Below, one piece after another: positions 24,685-35,625 of a stretch of 64,000 nucleotides of DNA (the stretch's first letter is position 1; the number at the start of each line of letters is the position of its first letter). The stretch is from Enterobacter sp. EA-1 (GTDB lineage Bacteria > Pseudomonadota > Gammaproteobacteria > Enterobacterales > Enterobacteriaceae). The stretch lies in contig CP025776.1 in assembly GCA_002886105.1 (NCBI GenBank), forward strand, positions 1,302,001-1,366,000, read 5' to 3'. Under the pieces are notes generated by a model. The model had not been told where the DNA came from. It was given only the letters and a program-made list of their open reading frames with translations, and did not search any database. Made by a program: the position numbers and the translations under genes.

Positions 24685-24773
24685 CGCCGGACGGCGGCTG
24701 TGCTTTATCTGACTCATAGCCCAGAAAAGCAGGCGCGCCATCGGGTCATAAACACCACAGCACGAAAGGATAA

Positions 24774-24823
24774 ATACCTGACTAAAACAGTCAACTAAAT
24801 AGTTGACCAATTTAGTCAGGAAT
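24774..24823 (+). promoter_or_regulatory. two type 1 IscR sites before iscR
   Basis: ATACCTGACTAAAACAGTCA plus ACTAA (24774-24798) and, directly abutting, ATAGTTGACCAATTTAGTCA plus GGAAT (24799-24823) fit the 25-bp type 1 IscR motif. Holo-IscR (2Fe-2S) bound here represses its own operon when clusters are plentiful. Confidence 0.88.
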
Positions 24824-24904
24824 GTCAGACTTGCGACTGCTATGCAACATTAACATTTTAATAATAATCCCCCGGGCAGGGGGCGAGTCTGAGGCTAGTA
24901 AGAC

Positions 24905-25397
24905 ATGAGACTGACATCTAAAGGGCGTTATGCCGTGACCGCAATGCTGGACGTTGCACTCAACTCCGAATCAGGCCCGGTTCCGTTGGCCGATATTTCA
25001 GAGCGTCAGGGAATTTCACTCTCCTATCTGGAGCAGTTGTTCTCCCGTCTGCGTAAAAATGGCACCGGTGGCCAGTGTGCGTGGCCCGGGCGGCGGTTAC
25101 CTGCTGGGTAAAGAAGCGGGCAGCATTGCCGTCGGCGAAGTGATTAGCGCCGTTGACGAATCCGTGGATGCGACCCGTTGCCGAGGGTAAAAGCGGCTGC
25201 CGGGCGGCGATAAGTGCTCTGACCCACGCGCTGTGGCGCGATCTGAGTGACCGTCTGACCGACTTTTTTAAATAACATCACGCTGGGCGAACTGGTGAAT
25301 AACCGAAATCCTCGACGTCTCCGGCAGACAGCACTCCCACGAATCTCATCGCACGACCCGCGCACAAGACGCTATCGACGTTAAACTGCGCGCATAA
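24905..25397 (+). CDS. iscR: iron-sulphur cluster regulator IscR (frameshifted)
   Basis: IscR is a Rrf2-family regulator holding a 2Fe-2S cluster. The start [20 protein letters not shown] includes the recognition helix region. Cluster ligands Cys92, Cys98 and Cys104 are coded around 25176-25220 (TRCRG, GCRA, KCS in shifted frames), and the end is AIDVKLRA. The length fits 162 residues. Indels near 25065, 25180 and 25265-25310 break it, some at positions where the family coding sequence would contain CCTGG. First gene of iscRSUA-hscBA-fdx-iscX. Confidence 0.95.
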
Positions 25398-25515
25398 TAA
25401 AAACAGTATTCAGAATCGGGCCGGGGGCACAGTTATGTGCCCTGTTAACACGGTCGTACATCCAGCCGGTTGCCTGATTCCTTGCATTTGAGCGATGTAC
25501 GGAGTTTAAAGAGCA

Positions 25516-26733
25516 ATGAAATTACCGATTTATCTCGACTACTCCGCAACCACGCCGGTGGATCCGCGTGTTGCCGAGAAAATGATGCAGTTTCTGACCC
25601 TCGGACGGGACCTTTGGTAACCCTGCTTCCCGTTCACACCGTTTTGGCTGGCAAGCTGAAGAGGCAGTCGACATTGCCCGTAATCAGATTGCTGAGCTGG
25701 TTGGCGCCGATCCGCGTGAGATCGTCTTCACTTCCGGTGCAACCGAATCCGACAACTGGCGATTAAAGGTGCGGCCAACTTTTATCAAAAAAAAGGCAAG
25801 CACATCATCACCAGCAAAACCGAACATAAAGCCGTGCTGGATACCTGTCGCCAGTTAGAGCGCGAAGGTTTTGAAGTGACTTACACCGGCGCCGCAGAGC
25901 AACGGCATTATCGACCTGAAAGAGCTGGAAGCGGCGATGCGTGAAGACACCATCCTCGTATCCATCATGCATGTGAACAACGAAATCGGCGTCGTGCAGG
26001 ACATCGCAACCATCGGTGAAATGTGCCGTGCGCGCGGTATTATCTACCACGTCGATGCGACGCAGAGCGTCGGTAAACTGCCTATCGACCTGAGCCAGTT
26101 GAAAGTGGATTTGATGTCCTTCTCCGGCCATAAAATCTACGGACCAAAAGGTATTGGCGCGCTGTACGTACAACGTAAACCGCGTGTACGCATTGAAGCG
26201 CAAATGCACGGCGGCGGTCATGAGCGCGGTATGCGTTCCGGTACGCTGCCTGTTCACCAGATCGTCGGCATGGGTGAAGCCTACCGCATCGCCAAAGAAG
26301 AGATGGCGACGGAAATGGAACGTCTGCGCGGCCTGCGTAGCCGTCTGTGGAACGGCATCAACGATATCGAAGAAGTTTACCTGAACGGTGACTCGGAGCA
26401 CGGCGCGCCGAACATTCTCAACGTCAGCTTTAACTACGTTGAAGGCGAGTCGCTGATCATGGCGCTGAAAGACTGGCTGTTTCTTCCTGGTTCTGCCTGT
26501 ACGTCTGCAAGCCCTCGGAACCGTCCTACGTGCTGCGCGCGCTGGGCATGAATGATGAGCTGGCGCACAGCTCCATCCGTTTCTCTTTAGGGCGTTTTAC
26601 CACCGAAGAAGAGATCGACTACACCATCGCTCTGGTGCGTAAATCCATTGGTCGTCTGCGCGAACTCTCCCCGCTGTGGGAAATGTTCAAACAGGGCGTG
26701 GATTTAACCACTATCGAATGGGCTCATCATTAA
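25516..26733 (+). CDS. iscS: cysteine desulfurase IscS (frameshifted)
   Basis: IscS removes sulphur from cysteine and passes it to IscU, tRNA-thiolation proteins and others. It is a PLP enzyme of 404 residues. The PLP lysine is in [12 protein letters not shown]. The persulfide cysteine is in [10 protein letters not shown] (near 26490-26510, where two indels disturb the frame). The start is [18 protein letters not shown] and the end [10 protein letters not shown]. Breaks fall near 25605, 25755, 25895 and 26478-26515. Second gene of the isc operon; the essential thiolation role argues that the shifts are artefacts. Confidence 0.97.
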
Positions 26734-26762
26734 TAACGGTTGCGCAAACAGGAGAATTTAGA

Positions 26763-27151
26763 ATGGCTTATAGCGAAAAAGTAATCGATCACTACGAAAA
26801 TCCGCGCAACGTGGGCTCTTTTGACAACGGCGACGACAGCGTCGGCAGCGGTATGGTTGGCGCACCGGCGTGCGGCGACGTGATGAAGCTGCAGATCAAA
26901 GTGAACGATAAAGGCATTATTGAAGACGCACGTTTCAAAACCTATGGTTGCGGTTCCGCCATCGCCTCCAGCCTCGCTGGGTGACCGAGTGGGTGAAGGG
27001 CAAATCTCTGGACGAAGCGCAGGCGATCAAAAACACCGATATCGCCGAAGAGCTGGAACTGCCGCCAGTGAAAATTCACTGCTCCATCCCCGGCGGAAGA
27101 TGCGATTAAAGCGCTATCGCGGATTACAAAAGCAAACAAGAAGCGAAATAA
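26763..27151 (+). CDS. iscU: iron-sulphur scaffold protein IscU (frameshifted)
   Basis: IscU is the scaffold on which IscS, ferredoxin and frataxin build the 2Fe-2S cluster, later released by HscBA. The three cluster cysteines are visible: [18 protein letters not shown] and VKIHCSIL. The recognition site for HscA follows (LPPVK). The start [16 protein letters not shown] and end YKSKQEAK are conserved. Breaks occur at 26973-26982, and at 27087-27092 (CCCCGG for CCTGG). The usual length is 128 residues. Confidence 0.96.
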
Positions 27152-27168
27152 GGCAGGAGGTTGTTGTC

Positions 27169-27490
27169 ATGTCCATTAGCCTGAGCGACAGTGCTGCCGC
27201 GCGAGTCAATACCTTCCCCGGCCAACCGTGGTAAAGGGTTTGGTCTGCGTCTGGGGGTCAGAACCTCCGGTTGTTCTGGTATGGCCTATGTACTGGAATT
27301 TGTCGATGCGCCGAATGAAGAAGATACGGTGTTTGAAGACAAAGGCGTGAAGGTCGTGGTCGACGGCAAAAGCCTGCAATTCCTCGACGGTACTCAACTG
27401 GACTTCGTCAAAGAAGGCCTGAACGAAGGGTTCAAATTCAACCCGAACGTAAAAGATGAGTGCGGTTGCGGCGAAAGCTTCAACGTTTAA
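27169..27490 (+). CDS. iscA: iron-sulphur carrier IscA (frameshifted near N-terminus)
   Basis: An A-type carrier that delivers clusters, mainly for 4Fe-4S maturation. The three cysteines lie in TSGCSGMAY and [11 protein letters not shown]. The start [16 protein letters not shown] at 27169 follows GGAGG. The break at about 27215-27222 (TTCCCCGG where TTCCTGG codes FLA) is a former Dcm site. Further on the reading is continuous to the stop, apart from one codon dropped before NPNVKDE. 107 residues are usual. Confidence 0.95.
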
Positions 27491-27505
27491 TCGCCATCAC
27501 TGATG

Positions 27506-27540
27506 ACCCCACCGCAGGCCTCTGTGCGTGGGGTTTGTTT
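27506..27540 (+). terminator. hairpin between iscA and hscB
   Basis: ACCCCAC (27506-27512) pairs with GTGGGGT (27528-27534) and is followed by TTGTTT. It separates iscRSUA from hscBA-fdx-iscX and probably gives partial termination or protects the upstream mRNA 3' end, as both parts belong to one operon. Confidence 0.7.
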
Positions 27541-27562
27541 CGATTGCACACCCGGAACTGTT

Positions 27563-28082
27563 ATGGATTACTTCACCCTCTTTGGGTTGCCAGCCCATTA
27601 CCCACTCGACACGCAGGCGCTGGCGACACGTTTCCGGTGGATCTACAGCGTCAGTTTCATCCTGACCGCTTTGCCAGTCAGCCGCAGGCTGAGCAACTTG
27701 CCGCCGTGCAGCAATCTGCCACCATTAATCAGGCGTGGCAAACATTACGCAACCGCGCTGACGCGCGCCGGAATACCTGTTGTCCTTACATGGGTTTGAT
27801 TTAGCCTCTGAGCAGCACACGGTGCGGGATACCGCCTTTTGATGGAACAGCTGGAGCTGCGCGAAGAACTGGATGAGATTGAGCGTGCGGAAGATGCAAT
27901 GCGACTGGAAGCCTTCCAGACGCGCGCGTGAAAGGATGTACGACGCGCGCCACCGGTAATGGTAGAACAGTTAGATACTCAAACGTGGGACGCGGCGGCG
28001 GATACCGTGCGTAAACTGCGTTTTCTCGATAAACTGCGCAGCGCAACAGAACAACTCCGAAGAAAAACTGCTCGGTTTTTAA
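27563..28082 (+). CDS. hscB: J-type co-chaperone HscB (frameshifted)
   Basis: HscB stimulates HscA ATPase and brings IscU to it. The N-terminal J domain (start [20 protein letters not shown]) contains the HPD motif in [10 protein letters not shown], read in a second frame. The C-terminal three-helix domain binds IscU ([31 protein letters not shown]). The end is EEKLLGF. Indels near 27640, 27760-27785, 27835 and 27920-28060 split it into several parts. 171 residues are expected. Confidence 0.94.
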
Positions 28083-28098
28083 TTTTTGGAAGCAAACA

Positions 28099-29945
28099 AT
28101 GGCCTTATTACAAATCAGTGAGCCCGGCCTGAGCGCCGCACCGCATCAGCGTCGCCCGGGGGCGGGCATCGACCTTGGCACCAATTCGCTGGTTGCCACC
28201 GTGCGCAGCGGTCAGGCGGAAACGCTGGCCGACAGCGAAGGTCGCCATTTACTCCCCTTCCGTGGTGAACTATCAGGCGGACAGCCATAGTGTGGGTTAT
28301 GACGCCCGCCGCAACGCCGCGCTGGATCCGCTCAACACCATCAGTTCGGTAAAACGCCTGATGGGCCGCAGCCTCGCGGACATCCAGTGCGCGCTACCCG
28401 CATTTGCCGTGGCAGTTCCAGCCCAGCGAAAACGGCCTGCCGATGATTGTCACCGAGGCCGGTCTGGTTAACCCGATTCGTGTCTCTGCCGATATCCTCA
28501 AAACCCTTGCTGAACGCGCGCGCAACAGACGCTGTCTGGCGATCTCGACGGTGTGGTGATCACGGTCCCTGCTTATTTTGATGACGCACAACGTCAGGGC
28601 ACAAAAGACGCCGCGCGTCTGGCGGGTCTGCATGTGCTGCGCCTGCTGAACGAACCGACCGCGGCAGCCATTGCTTACGGTCTGGATTCGGGGCAAAGAG
28701 GGTGTGATCGCCGTGTACGATCTCGGTGGCGGCACCTTTGATATCTCCATCCTGCGCCTTAGCCGTGGGGTGTTTGAAGTACCACACCGGCGGTGATTCT
28801 GCTCTGGGTGGCGATGATTTTGACCACCTGTTGGCGGACTTTATTCGCGAGCAGGCGGGGCTTGACGATCGCAGCGATGCACGCCTGCAGCGTGAACTGC
28901 TGGATGCGGCCATTGCCGCGAAAATTACGCTGAGCGATGCCGACAACGCCGCTGTCGATGTGGCGGGCTGGCAGGGCGTGATCACGCGCGCACAGTTCGA
29001 CGATCTGATCGCAACGCTGGTGAAACGTACGCTGCTCTCTTGCCGCCGAGCGCTGAAAGATGCGGGCGTGGAAGCGCATGAGGTGCTGGAAGTGGTGATG
29101 GTCGGCGGCTCAACCCGTGTGCCGCTGGTGCGCGAACGTGTGGGCGAGTTTTTTGGCCGCACGCCGTTGACGTCGATCGATCCGGATAAAGTTGTCGCCA
29201 TTGGCGCAGCGATTCAGGCGGACATTCTGGTCGGCAACAAGCCGGACAGCGAAATGCTGCTGCTGGATGTAATCCCTCTGTCGCTCGGGCTTGGAAACCA
29301 TGGGCGGCCCTGGTGGAGAAAGTGATCCCGCGTAATACCACTATTCCGGTCGCGCGCAGGAGTTCACCACCTTTAAAGATGGTCAAACTGCGATGTCCAT
29401 CCATGTGATGCAGGGGGAGCGTGAACTGGTGCAGGACTGCCGCTCTCTGGCGCGTTTCGCGCTGCGGGCATTCCGGCGCTGCCTGCGGGCGGCGCGCATA
29501 TTCGCGTCACCTTCCGGTGGATGCCGACGGTCTGCTGAGCGTGACCGCTATGGAGAAATCCACCGGGGTGGAAGCCTCTATTCAGGTGAAACCGTCATAC
29601 GGTCTGACCGATGGCGAAATCGCCGATATGATCAAAGACTCCATGAGTTTTGCCGGGCAGGACGTTAAAGCACGTATGCTGGCGGAACAGAAAGTGGAAG
29701 CCGCGCGTGTACTGGAAAGTTTGTCCGGTGCGCTCGCCGCTGACGCCGCGCTGTTAAGCGCCGCAGAGCGTGCGGTTATCGACGAGGCGGTGGCGCAATT
29801 GCGCGCCGTTGCCGAGGGCGATGATACCGGCGCGATAGAACAAGCCATTAAAAATGTAGATAAACAAACCCGAGAATTCGCCGCTCGCCGCATGGACCAA
29901 TCCGTGCGTACCGCGCTGAAAGGCCATTCCGTCGACGAGGTTTAA
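28099..29945 (+). CDS. hscA: Hsp70-type chaperone HscA (frameshifted)
   Basis: HscA is the specialised Hsp70 that pulls the cluster off IscU, together with HscB. The nucleotide-binding domain shows [14 protein letters not shown] (one base short), [32 protein letters not shown] and [17 protein letters not shown]. The substrate-binding domain follows ([24 protein letters not shown]). The end [10 protein letters not shown] is conserved. About ten indels break it, for example 28160 and 29295-29320. 616 residues are expected. Only one base separates its stop from the fdx ATG. Confidence 0.97.
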
Positions 29946-29946
29946 T

Positions 29947-30284
29947 ATGCCTAAAATTGTTTTTCTGCCTCATCAGGACCTCTGTCCGGATGGCGCAGTT
30001 CTGGAAGCGAAGAGCGGTGAAACCATTCTTGATGTCGCCCTGCGCGGCGGCATTGAGATTGAGCACGCCTGCGAAAAATCCTGCGCCTGCACCACCTGCC
30101 ACTGTGTTGTGCGCGAGGGCTTCGACTCTCTGCCGGAAAGCAGTGAAGACGAAGACGACATGCTGGATAAAGCCCTCGGGGTCTGGAGCCGGAAAGCCGT
30201 TTAGGCTGCCGTGCGCGCGTCACCGATGAAGATCTGGTGGTTGAGATCCCGCGTTACACCATCAACCACGCGCGGGAGCACTGA
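29947..30284 (+). CDS. fdx: 2Fe-2S ferredoxin Fdx (frameshifted near C-terminus)
   Basis: Adrenodoxin-type ferredoxin that supplies electrons for cluster assembly on IscU. The cluster motif [12 protein letters not shown] is intact (first three ligands). The fourth cysteine follows the frame break near 30180-30200, where CCTCGG and a further extra base disturb the conserved [19 protein letters not shown] region. The start is [19 protein letters not shown] and the end YTINHAREH. 111 residues are expected. It is followed after one base by iscX. Confidence 0.95.
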
Positions 30285-30285
30285 T

Positions 30286-30486
30286 ATGGGGCTGAAGTGG
30301 ACCGACAGCCGTGAAATCGGCGAGGCGCTGTATGACAGTCGCCCGGATCTGGATCCGAAGACCGTTCGTTTCACCGATATGCATCAGTGGATCTGCGAAC
30401 TGGAAGAGTTTGATGATGATCCGAATGCATCGAATGAAAAAATTCTCGAAGCGATTCTGCTAGTCTGGTTAGACGAAGCATCGTAA
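30286..30486 (+). CDS. iscX: IscX, small Fe-S assembly protein
   Basis: A 66-residue acidic protein that binds IscS and iron and modulates cluster assembly. It reads in one frame from [17 protein letters not shown] through [11 protein letters not shown] to LLVWLDEAS, as in E. coli. One of the few genes here without an indel, probably because it has no CCWGG site and few long homopolymers. Last gene of the isc operon. Confidence 0.97.
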   Translation: MGLKWTDSREIGEALYDSRPDLDPKTVRFTDMHQWICELEEFDDDPNASNEKILEAILLVWLDEAS

Positions 30487-30493
30487 TCATCTA

Positions 30494-30520
30494 ACGGGCT
30501 GCCTTCGGGCGGCCCGTTTT
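30494..30520 (+). terminator. terminator after iscX
   Basis: ACGGGC (30494-30499) and GCCCGT (30512-30517) enclose a TTCG-capped stem and are followed by TTT. It ends the isc operon. Confidence 0.88.
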
Positions 30521-30548
30521 CACGAATGCGCTAATAAGGATAAATACA

Positions 30549-31839
30549 ATGACAGAAGCCATGAAAATTACGTTAACCACGCAACCTGCTGATGCGCGCT
30601 GGGGTGAAAAAGCGACGTACAGCATCAATAATGACGGCATCGCTCTGCACCTGAACGGGAAAGACGATTTGGGGCTTATCCAGCGTGCGGCGCGTAAAAG
30701 TCGACGGCCTCGGGCATTAAGCATGTTGCACTGAGCGGTGAGGGCTGGGACGCCGATCGTAGCTGGGCGTTCTGGGCGGGTTATAAAGGGCCGAAAGGCA
30801 CGCGCAAAGTGGAGTGGGCGGCGCTTGATGAGGCTGAGCAGAAAGAGCTGGATAGCCGCCTGAAAGTCATTGACTGGGTACGCGACACCATCAATGCCCC
30901 GGCGGAAGAGCTGGGTCCGGAACAACTGGCGCAGCGCGCGGTGGATCTGCTGCACAGTGTCGGCGGCGACCACGTTTCTTACCGCATCACCAAAGGTGAA
31001 GATCTGCGTGAGCAGAACTACCTTGGCTTGCATACCGTCGGTCGGGGGTTCCGAACGTCCGCCAGTGTTGCTGGCGCTGGACTATAACCCAACCGGTAAC
31101 CCGGACGCGCCGGTGTTTGCCGCGCTGGTCGGTAAAGGCATTACCTTTGATTCCGGCGGTTACAGCATTAAACAGAGCGCGTTTATGGACTCGATGAAGT
31201 CCGATATGGGCGGTGCGGCGCTGGTAACCGGTGCGCTGGCTTTCGCCATTAATCGCGGCCTGAACAAACGCGTCAAACTGTGGCTCTGCTGCGCCGACAA
31301 CCTGATCAGCGGTAACGCCTTCAAACTGGGCGATATCATTCATTACCGCAACGGCAAAACCGTTGAGATCATGAATACCGATGCGGAAGGGCGTCTGGTA
31401 CTGGCCGATGGCCTGATCGACGCTTCCGCGCAGAAACCGGAACTGATCATCGACGCGGCAACGCTGACAGGCGCGGCGAAAACCGCACTGGGCAACGATT
31501 ACCACGCGCTGTTCAGCTTTGACGATGCGCTGGCTGGCCGCTTGCTGAACAGTGCAGCCGCCGAGAATGAACCGTTCTGGCGTTTGCCGCTGGCGGAGTT
31601 CCACCGTAGCCAGCTGCCGTCGAACTTTGCCGAGCTGAACAATACCGCCAGTGCAGCCTTCCCGGCTGGCGCGAGCACCGCTGCAGGTTTCCTGTCGCAC
31701 TTTGTGGAAAACTATCAGCAGGGTTGGTTGCATATCGACTGTTCCGCCACCTACCGTAAAGCAGCGGTAGAACAGTGGGCGGCAGGGGCAACGGGCACTG
31801 GGTGTGCGCACGCTCGCGAATCTGTTAACGGCTGAGTAA
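30549..31839 (+). CDS. pepB: peptidase B, leucyl aminopeptidase family M17 (frameshifted)
   Basis: PepB is a cytoplasmic metal-dependent aminopeptidase that helps degrade peptides. The M17 signature [14 protein letters not shown], metal residues in [16 protein letters not shown] and catalytic lysine region are visible. The start is [21 protein letters not shown]. Breaks occur near 30705 and 31040-31050. The last one, near 31795-31805, lets the corrected frame end in [10 protein letters not shown] at 31839. 427-428 residues are expected. Confidence 0.95.
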
Positions 31840-31917
31840 TATTTTACCTTTACCTCGCCTGACTCTCTCCCTTCCCGGAGAGGGCCGGGGAGTGAGGGTT
31901 AATTCTTCGGAACTTGT

Positions 31918-32687
31918 ATGTCGGAAACCAAAAACGAATTAGAAACCCTGCTGGAGCAGGCGGCGACCGAGCCGGCGTATCGTCCGGCGTTTTTCCGCAC
32001 GCTGTTGGATTCCACCGTGTGGGTGCCGGGAACCGCGGCGGAAGGTGAAGCGATTGTTGAAGATAGCGCGCTGGATTTGCAGCACTGGGAAAAGATGACG
32101 GAACATCGGTGATCCCGTTCTTTACCTCACTGGAAGCCCTGCAACAGGCCGTTGAAGATGAACAAGCGTTTGTGGTGATGCCCGCCCGCACGCTGTTTGA
32201 GATGACGCTGGGGAAACGTTGTTCCTCAACGCCAAACTGCCGACCGGTAAAGAGTTTACCCCACGCGAAATCAGTCACTTGGTCGGTGAAGAGGGTAGTC
32301 CGCTAAGCCAGCAGGAAGTGCTGGAGGGCGGTAGTGCGTTGCTGCTGTCTGAAGTGGCGGAACCGCCAGCGCAGATGGTGGACTCCTGACCACGCTGTTT
32401 AAAAGCATCAAAACCGTAAAACGCGCTTTTCTCTGTTCAATAAAAGAGAAAGCTGATGAGCAGGCGAACCTGTTGATCGGTATTGAAGCGGAAGAGGATA
32501 TCGAAGAGATTATTCACGCGGCGGGCAGCGTCGCGACGGATACCGGGCGATGAACCTATTGATATCTGCCGGTGGTCGAAGGCGAGAAAGGTATCAGCCA
32601 TTTTATGCTGGCGCACATTACGCCTTTCTATGAGCGCCGCTGGGGGCAGCTTCCTGCGCGATTTTAAAAAATAACCGCATTATTTAA
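31918..32687 (+). CDS. sseB: SseB family protein (frameshifted)
   Basis: SseB was named for enhanced serine sensitivity in E. coli, and its biochemical role is unknown. The visible parts are MSETKNELETLLEQAATEPAY, SVIPFFTSLEALQQAVEDEQ, EVLEGGSALLLSEVAEPPAQM and FLRDFK, matching E. coli SseB (258 residues). Frame breaks fall near 32100, 32215, 32385, 32545 and 32645. An extra A near 32670 creates an early stop; the corrected frame ends KNNRII at 32687. It follows pepB as in E. coli. Confidence 0.93.
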
Positions 32688-32844
32688 TGATCAGGTGGCG
32701 CCGCGTGCGCCGCTTATTCCTCTTGTTGGCTAAGGGTTATTGTTACTCTTCATTATGCACCCTGACTTCTTTTACTGATAAACACATTTATGGCCGGAAA
32801 GCGGGTGCTATCGTTTACGCTACGTTGATTTGTGGTTCATTTTT

Positions 32845-34833
32845 ATGGATAAAAAAAGCCTGCTGTATTGTTTCGGCATTCCGCTGCTGTTATTCATCTG
32901 GTCCTGTTGGCAATATTCCAGAATCAGCGACAGCGATGCACGGGTTGTTATTGAGTGGGGCACCGCTTCGCACAACATTCTGATGCCACTTTCCCGCCGC
33001 TATGTTGCTGGCGTATCCGTCGCTCTCTCCGTCATTGCACTGTTTGCAAGCACCTGCGCTGTGGTATTAAGCCTTTATAGCGTACGCAAAGCCCGAATAT
33101 CGACCGGGCAGTTAATTCGCGCCTTCACTCTCTGCCGGAAAATGTTGCCGCTGATTATGGCTGTGCTGATGACGGCAATGGGTTTCGCGCTGGTGTCTGT
33201 TTTGCTGTATGAATTATTGTGGTTGTTAACGATTAAACAAACCACCCCGCTGAATATTAAGCTGTTCGGCGTGCTGTTACTGGTTACCGGCTGGTTGATT
33301 TTTATGGTGCTCAGTAGTCTGTTTCTGCTGAAAAGATGCTATGCGAAAATTCAACCGCAAGACCGGAACGTTTTTGGCATTGCCATGACGGAGCAGGATG
33401 CACCCGCACTCTGGCGGTGGGTCAGAGAGCTGGCGCAGCGTGGTCAGGCAATCATGCCGGATAATATTGTCGTGGGATTGTTTCAGGGATTTTATGTCAC
33501 GACGTTGCCAGTACAACTGGAAAAGGCGAACGCCTGACAGGTAACACACTCTATTTTCCCGTGACGCTTGCCGCCTTTCTGGATAAAGACGAAATTGCGG
33601 CTGTTATTGGTCACGAGTTGGGGCATTTTTCCGGCCGGAGACACCGCATACACACTGCATTTTGCCGGGCTTTATTCCGGCATGAAAAGCAGTCTCGACC
33701 ATTTTTATCAAAACCTGAAATTCTGTGGCTGGTTCGAGCGGATTGCGCTGTCTCCCCCGGTGCATATTGGCGTCTGGTTTTATCGCCGGTTTGATGTAAC
33801 GGTCAGTGGCTGGAGCCGGATGCGAGAGCTGGCGGCGGATGCCGCTGGCGCACGCACCAGCACGCCTCAGGCGCTGGCCTCATCGCTGCTACGCTGCACT
33901 ACGCTGGATATTGAGTTGGCGGCGCCCATGCAGCGTTTTTTAGATCGCAAACTGAGCACCACCAATCTGGTTAACACGCTTTACTCGGGGCTTTATAAGC
34001 TTGGGGCGTTGAACGTCGATGTGGCGTTGGGACGGAAGTTATCGCACCCAACCGATCATCATCCGACGGTGCGCGAACGCCTTAAGCAGTTGAATGTGCC
34101 GCCAGATAATGTGTTACTGACGCGGGCTTCACGTCAGGTCAATGAAGCCGATTATCTCTGGCTGCATCACCTGTTGCCTGACTTCCCGGCACTTTGCCGG
34201 GCGCTCACCGCACAAGTCAGCGATGAACTGAATGCCAACCATCATGCTTACGGAGCAGTTGCAAGATATGGCTGCACAGGCCAGTGATGCCGTCGTGGTG
34301 TCGCTGAAAAAAGGCAATGTGTGGGGCTACATTGCGCTGGCGATGATAGTGGGTTTCCCGGCATGCGTATTGTTTATCCTGAACAGGCTGTGGGGTTTGA
34401 CTTTTCTGCAGTTTGATATTGTGGTGGGCGGCACGGCAGCGATGTCGCTAATTTTGGCGCTGGGTGCACGGGCGATGTATCAACGCGTACGGCAACCCCT
34501 GTTGACTCTGCACCCGCAAGCGATTGAGAGTTATCAGCTCAGTGCGCCGTTGGCGCTGTCGAAGATTGAAGCGACCCATGTCAGCAAGTTTCGCGGGCAG
34601 AACTGCATCGAGCTGTACTGGACTGAGGGATATCAGCCGCCGGAATGTATTGTCGGGCGGTTTGTGCATAATTTTATTTTTGATACGCAAAAGCGCAAAG
34701 TCATCATCACGATCCCACGGCGGGATGACACAGGGTGAGGCGCGAGAAAACATCACCCTCGGCGAGTTGCATACGCGTATCCGCGAATACATTGGCGCAG
34801 CACCGGGCGCGGCAGACGCTCAACGATCTCTAA
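32845..34833 (+). CDS. membrane-anchored M48 family metallopeptidase (frameshifted)
   Basis: About 660 residues. The N-terminal part has four hydrophobic segments (LLYCFGIPLLLFIWSCW, VAGVSVALSVIALFAST, MLPLIMAVLMTAMGFALV, FGVLLLVTGWLIFMVL). A zinc protease domain follows with HELGHF (HExxH) in EIAAVIGHELGHFS and the third ligand region MRELAADAAGA. The C-terminal part has two more membrane segments (GYIALAMIVGFPACVLFI, DIVVGGTAAMSLILALG). The ATG at 32845 is chosen because the first helix starts there. Breaks lie near 33525, 33635, 34230 and 34735-34815. M48 relatives (HtpX, BepA) act in envelope quality control; the substrate here is unknown. It is absent from E. coli K-12 at this place. Confidence 0.8.
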
Positions 34834-34855
34834 CCGGACCCCGGTGTTTTGCACC

Positions 34856-35625
34856 CTATGTTGCCTCCAGCAGCAATAAATCCATCAACAGCACCCGGGT
34901 TGGATTCAAACGAGGTGATCCCCGCCGCTTCTGCCGCGAAATGCACTGCTTCGTCGTAGAGTGCGAAATGGATATCGGCCAGCGCGGCCAGCGAGTTCGC
35001 GGACGCGCGGGTAAACGCAACGACCGTCATGCCGACGGTGTGCGCGATCCGCGCTTTATCCAGCACCTGTTCGGTTTCACCACTGCGCGATACGGCGATA
35101 AACACCTGATAGCGCGACGCATTACTGAGAAAGATATTGCGGCTGTCACCCGGGCCGGAGATAAACGCCGTCTTGCCCAACACCTGTAGCTTCTTGGTTA
35201 AATACTCCGCGAACAAATATGAGAAACCTGCGCCATAGAGAAAGAAACTCTCTTTGTCGCGCAGCAGCGCGAACTGGCTGCGCTTTTCTGCCGTCACCCA
35301 TTGAAAAGTTTGCTGGTAATTCGCCAGAAACTGCTGAAACAGCGCCGGTAGTTCAACAGTGCCTTCACTGCGTTGATCCGCAATGTGCGGCGTATCGGAT
35401 AAAAGCTGTTTGCAGTGCCAGATAAATTCGCTAAAACCGCTGGAAGCCCAGTTTCTGGCACAGACGGATAATGGTGGCGGTGGAGACATACGTGGCCTGC
35501 GCCAGTTGCCGCACGGTGATGTTGCCTACCAGCAGCGGATGCTCCGTCAGGTGCGCCAGTACGCGGTACTCGGCGCGGGTCAGTGACTCCCCGCGCGTCA
35601 GCAATGGCGCAAGTCGGTTATCCAT
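34856..35625 (-). CDS. RpiR/MurR-family regulator, likely of the adjacent sugar operon (frameshifted)
   Basis: About 255 residues. It has an N-terminal helix-turn-helix (NITVRQLAQATYVSTATIIRLC) and a C-terminal SIS domain that binds phosphosugars (FFLYGAGFSYLFAEYLTKKL, FIAVSRSGETEQVLDKARI). The frame breaks near 35440. Near 34894-34899 ACCCGGG stands for ACCTGG, and correction gives the end NLVLLMDLLLLEAT. Its ATG directly follows the sseA stop (TAAATG), so the two are translated from one message. Because the phospho-alpha-glucosidase/PTS genes lie just upstream on the same strand, it probably senses their sugar phosphate. This is inference. Confidence 0.82.

Noticed and set aside
25808-26401. 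197-codon minus-strand frame opposite iscS
   Set aside because: Mirror of conserved IscS coding sequence; no independent evidence.
30987-31811. 274-codon minus-strand frame opposite pepB
   Set aside because: Antisense to a well-supported aminopeptidase, with no recognisable motif or start context.
32688-32844. Small RNA RyfA between sseB and sseA as in E. coli
   Set aside because: The interval is filled by the M48 and RpiR genes, and the remaining 157 bases show no resemblance that I can recognise.
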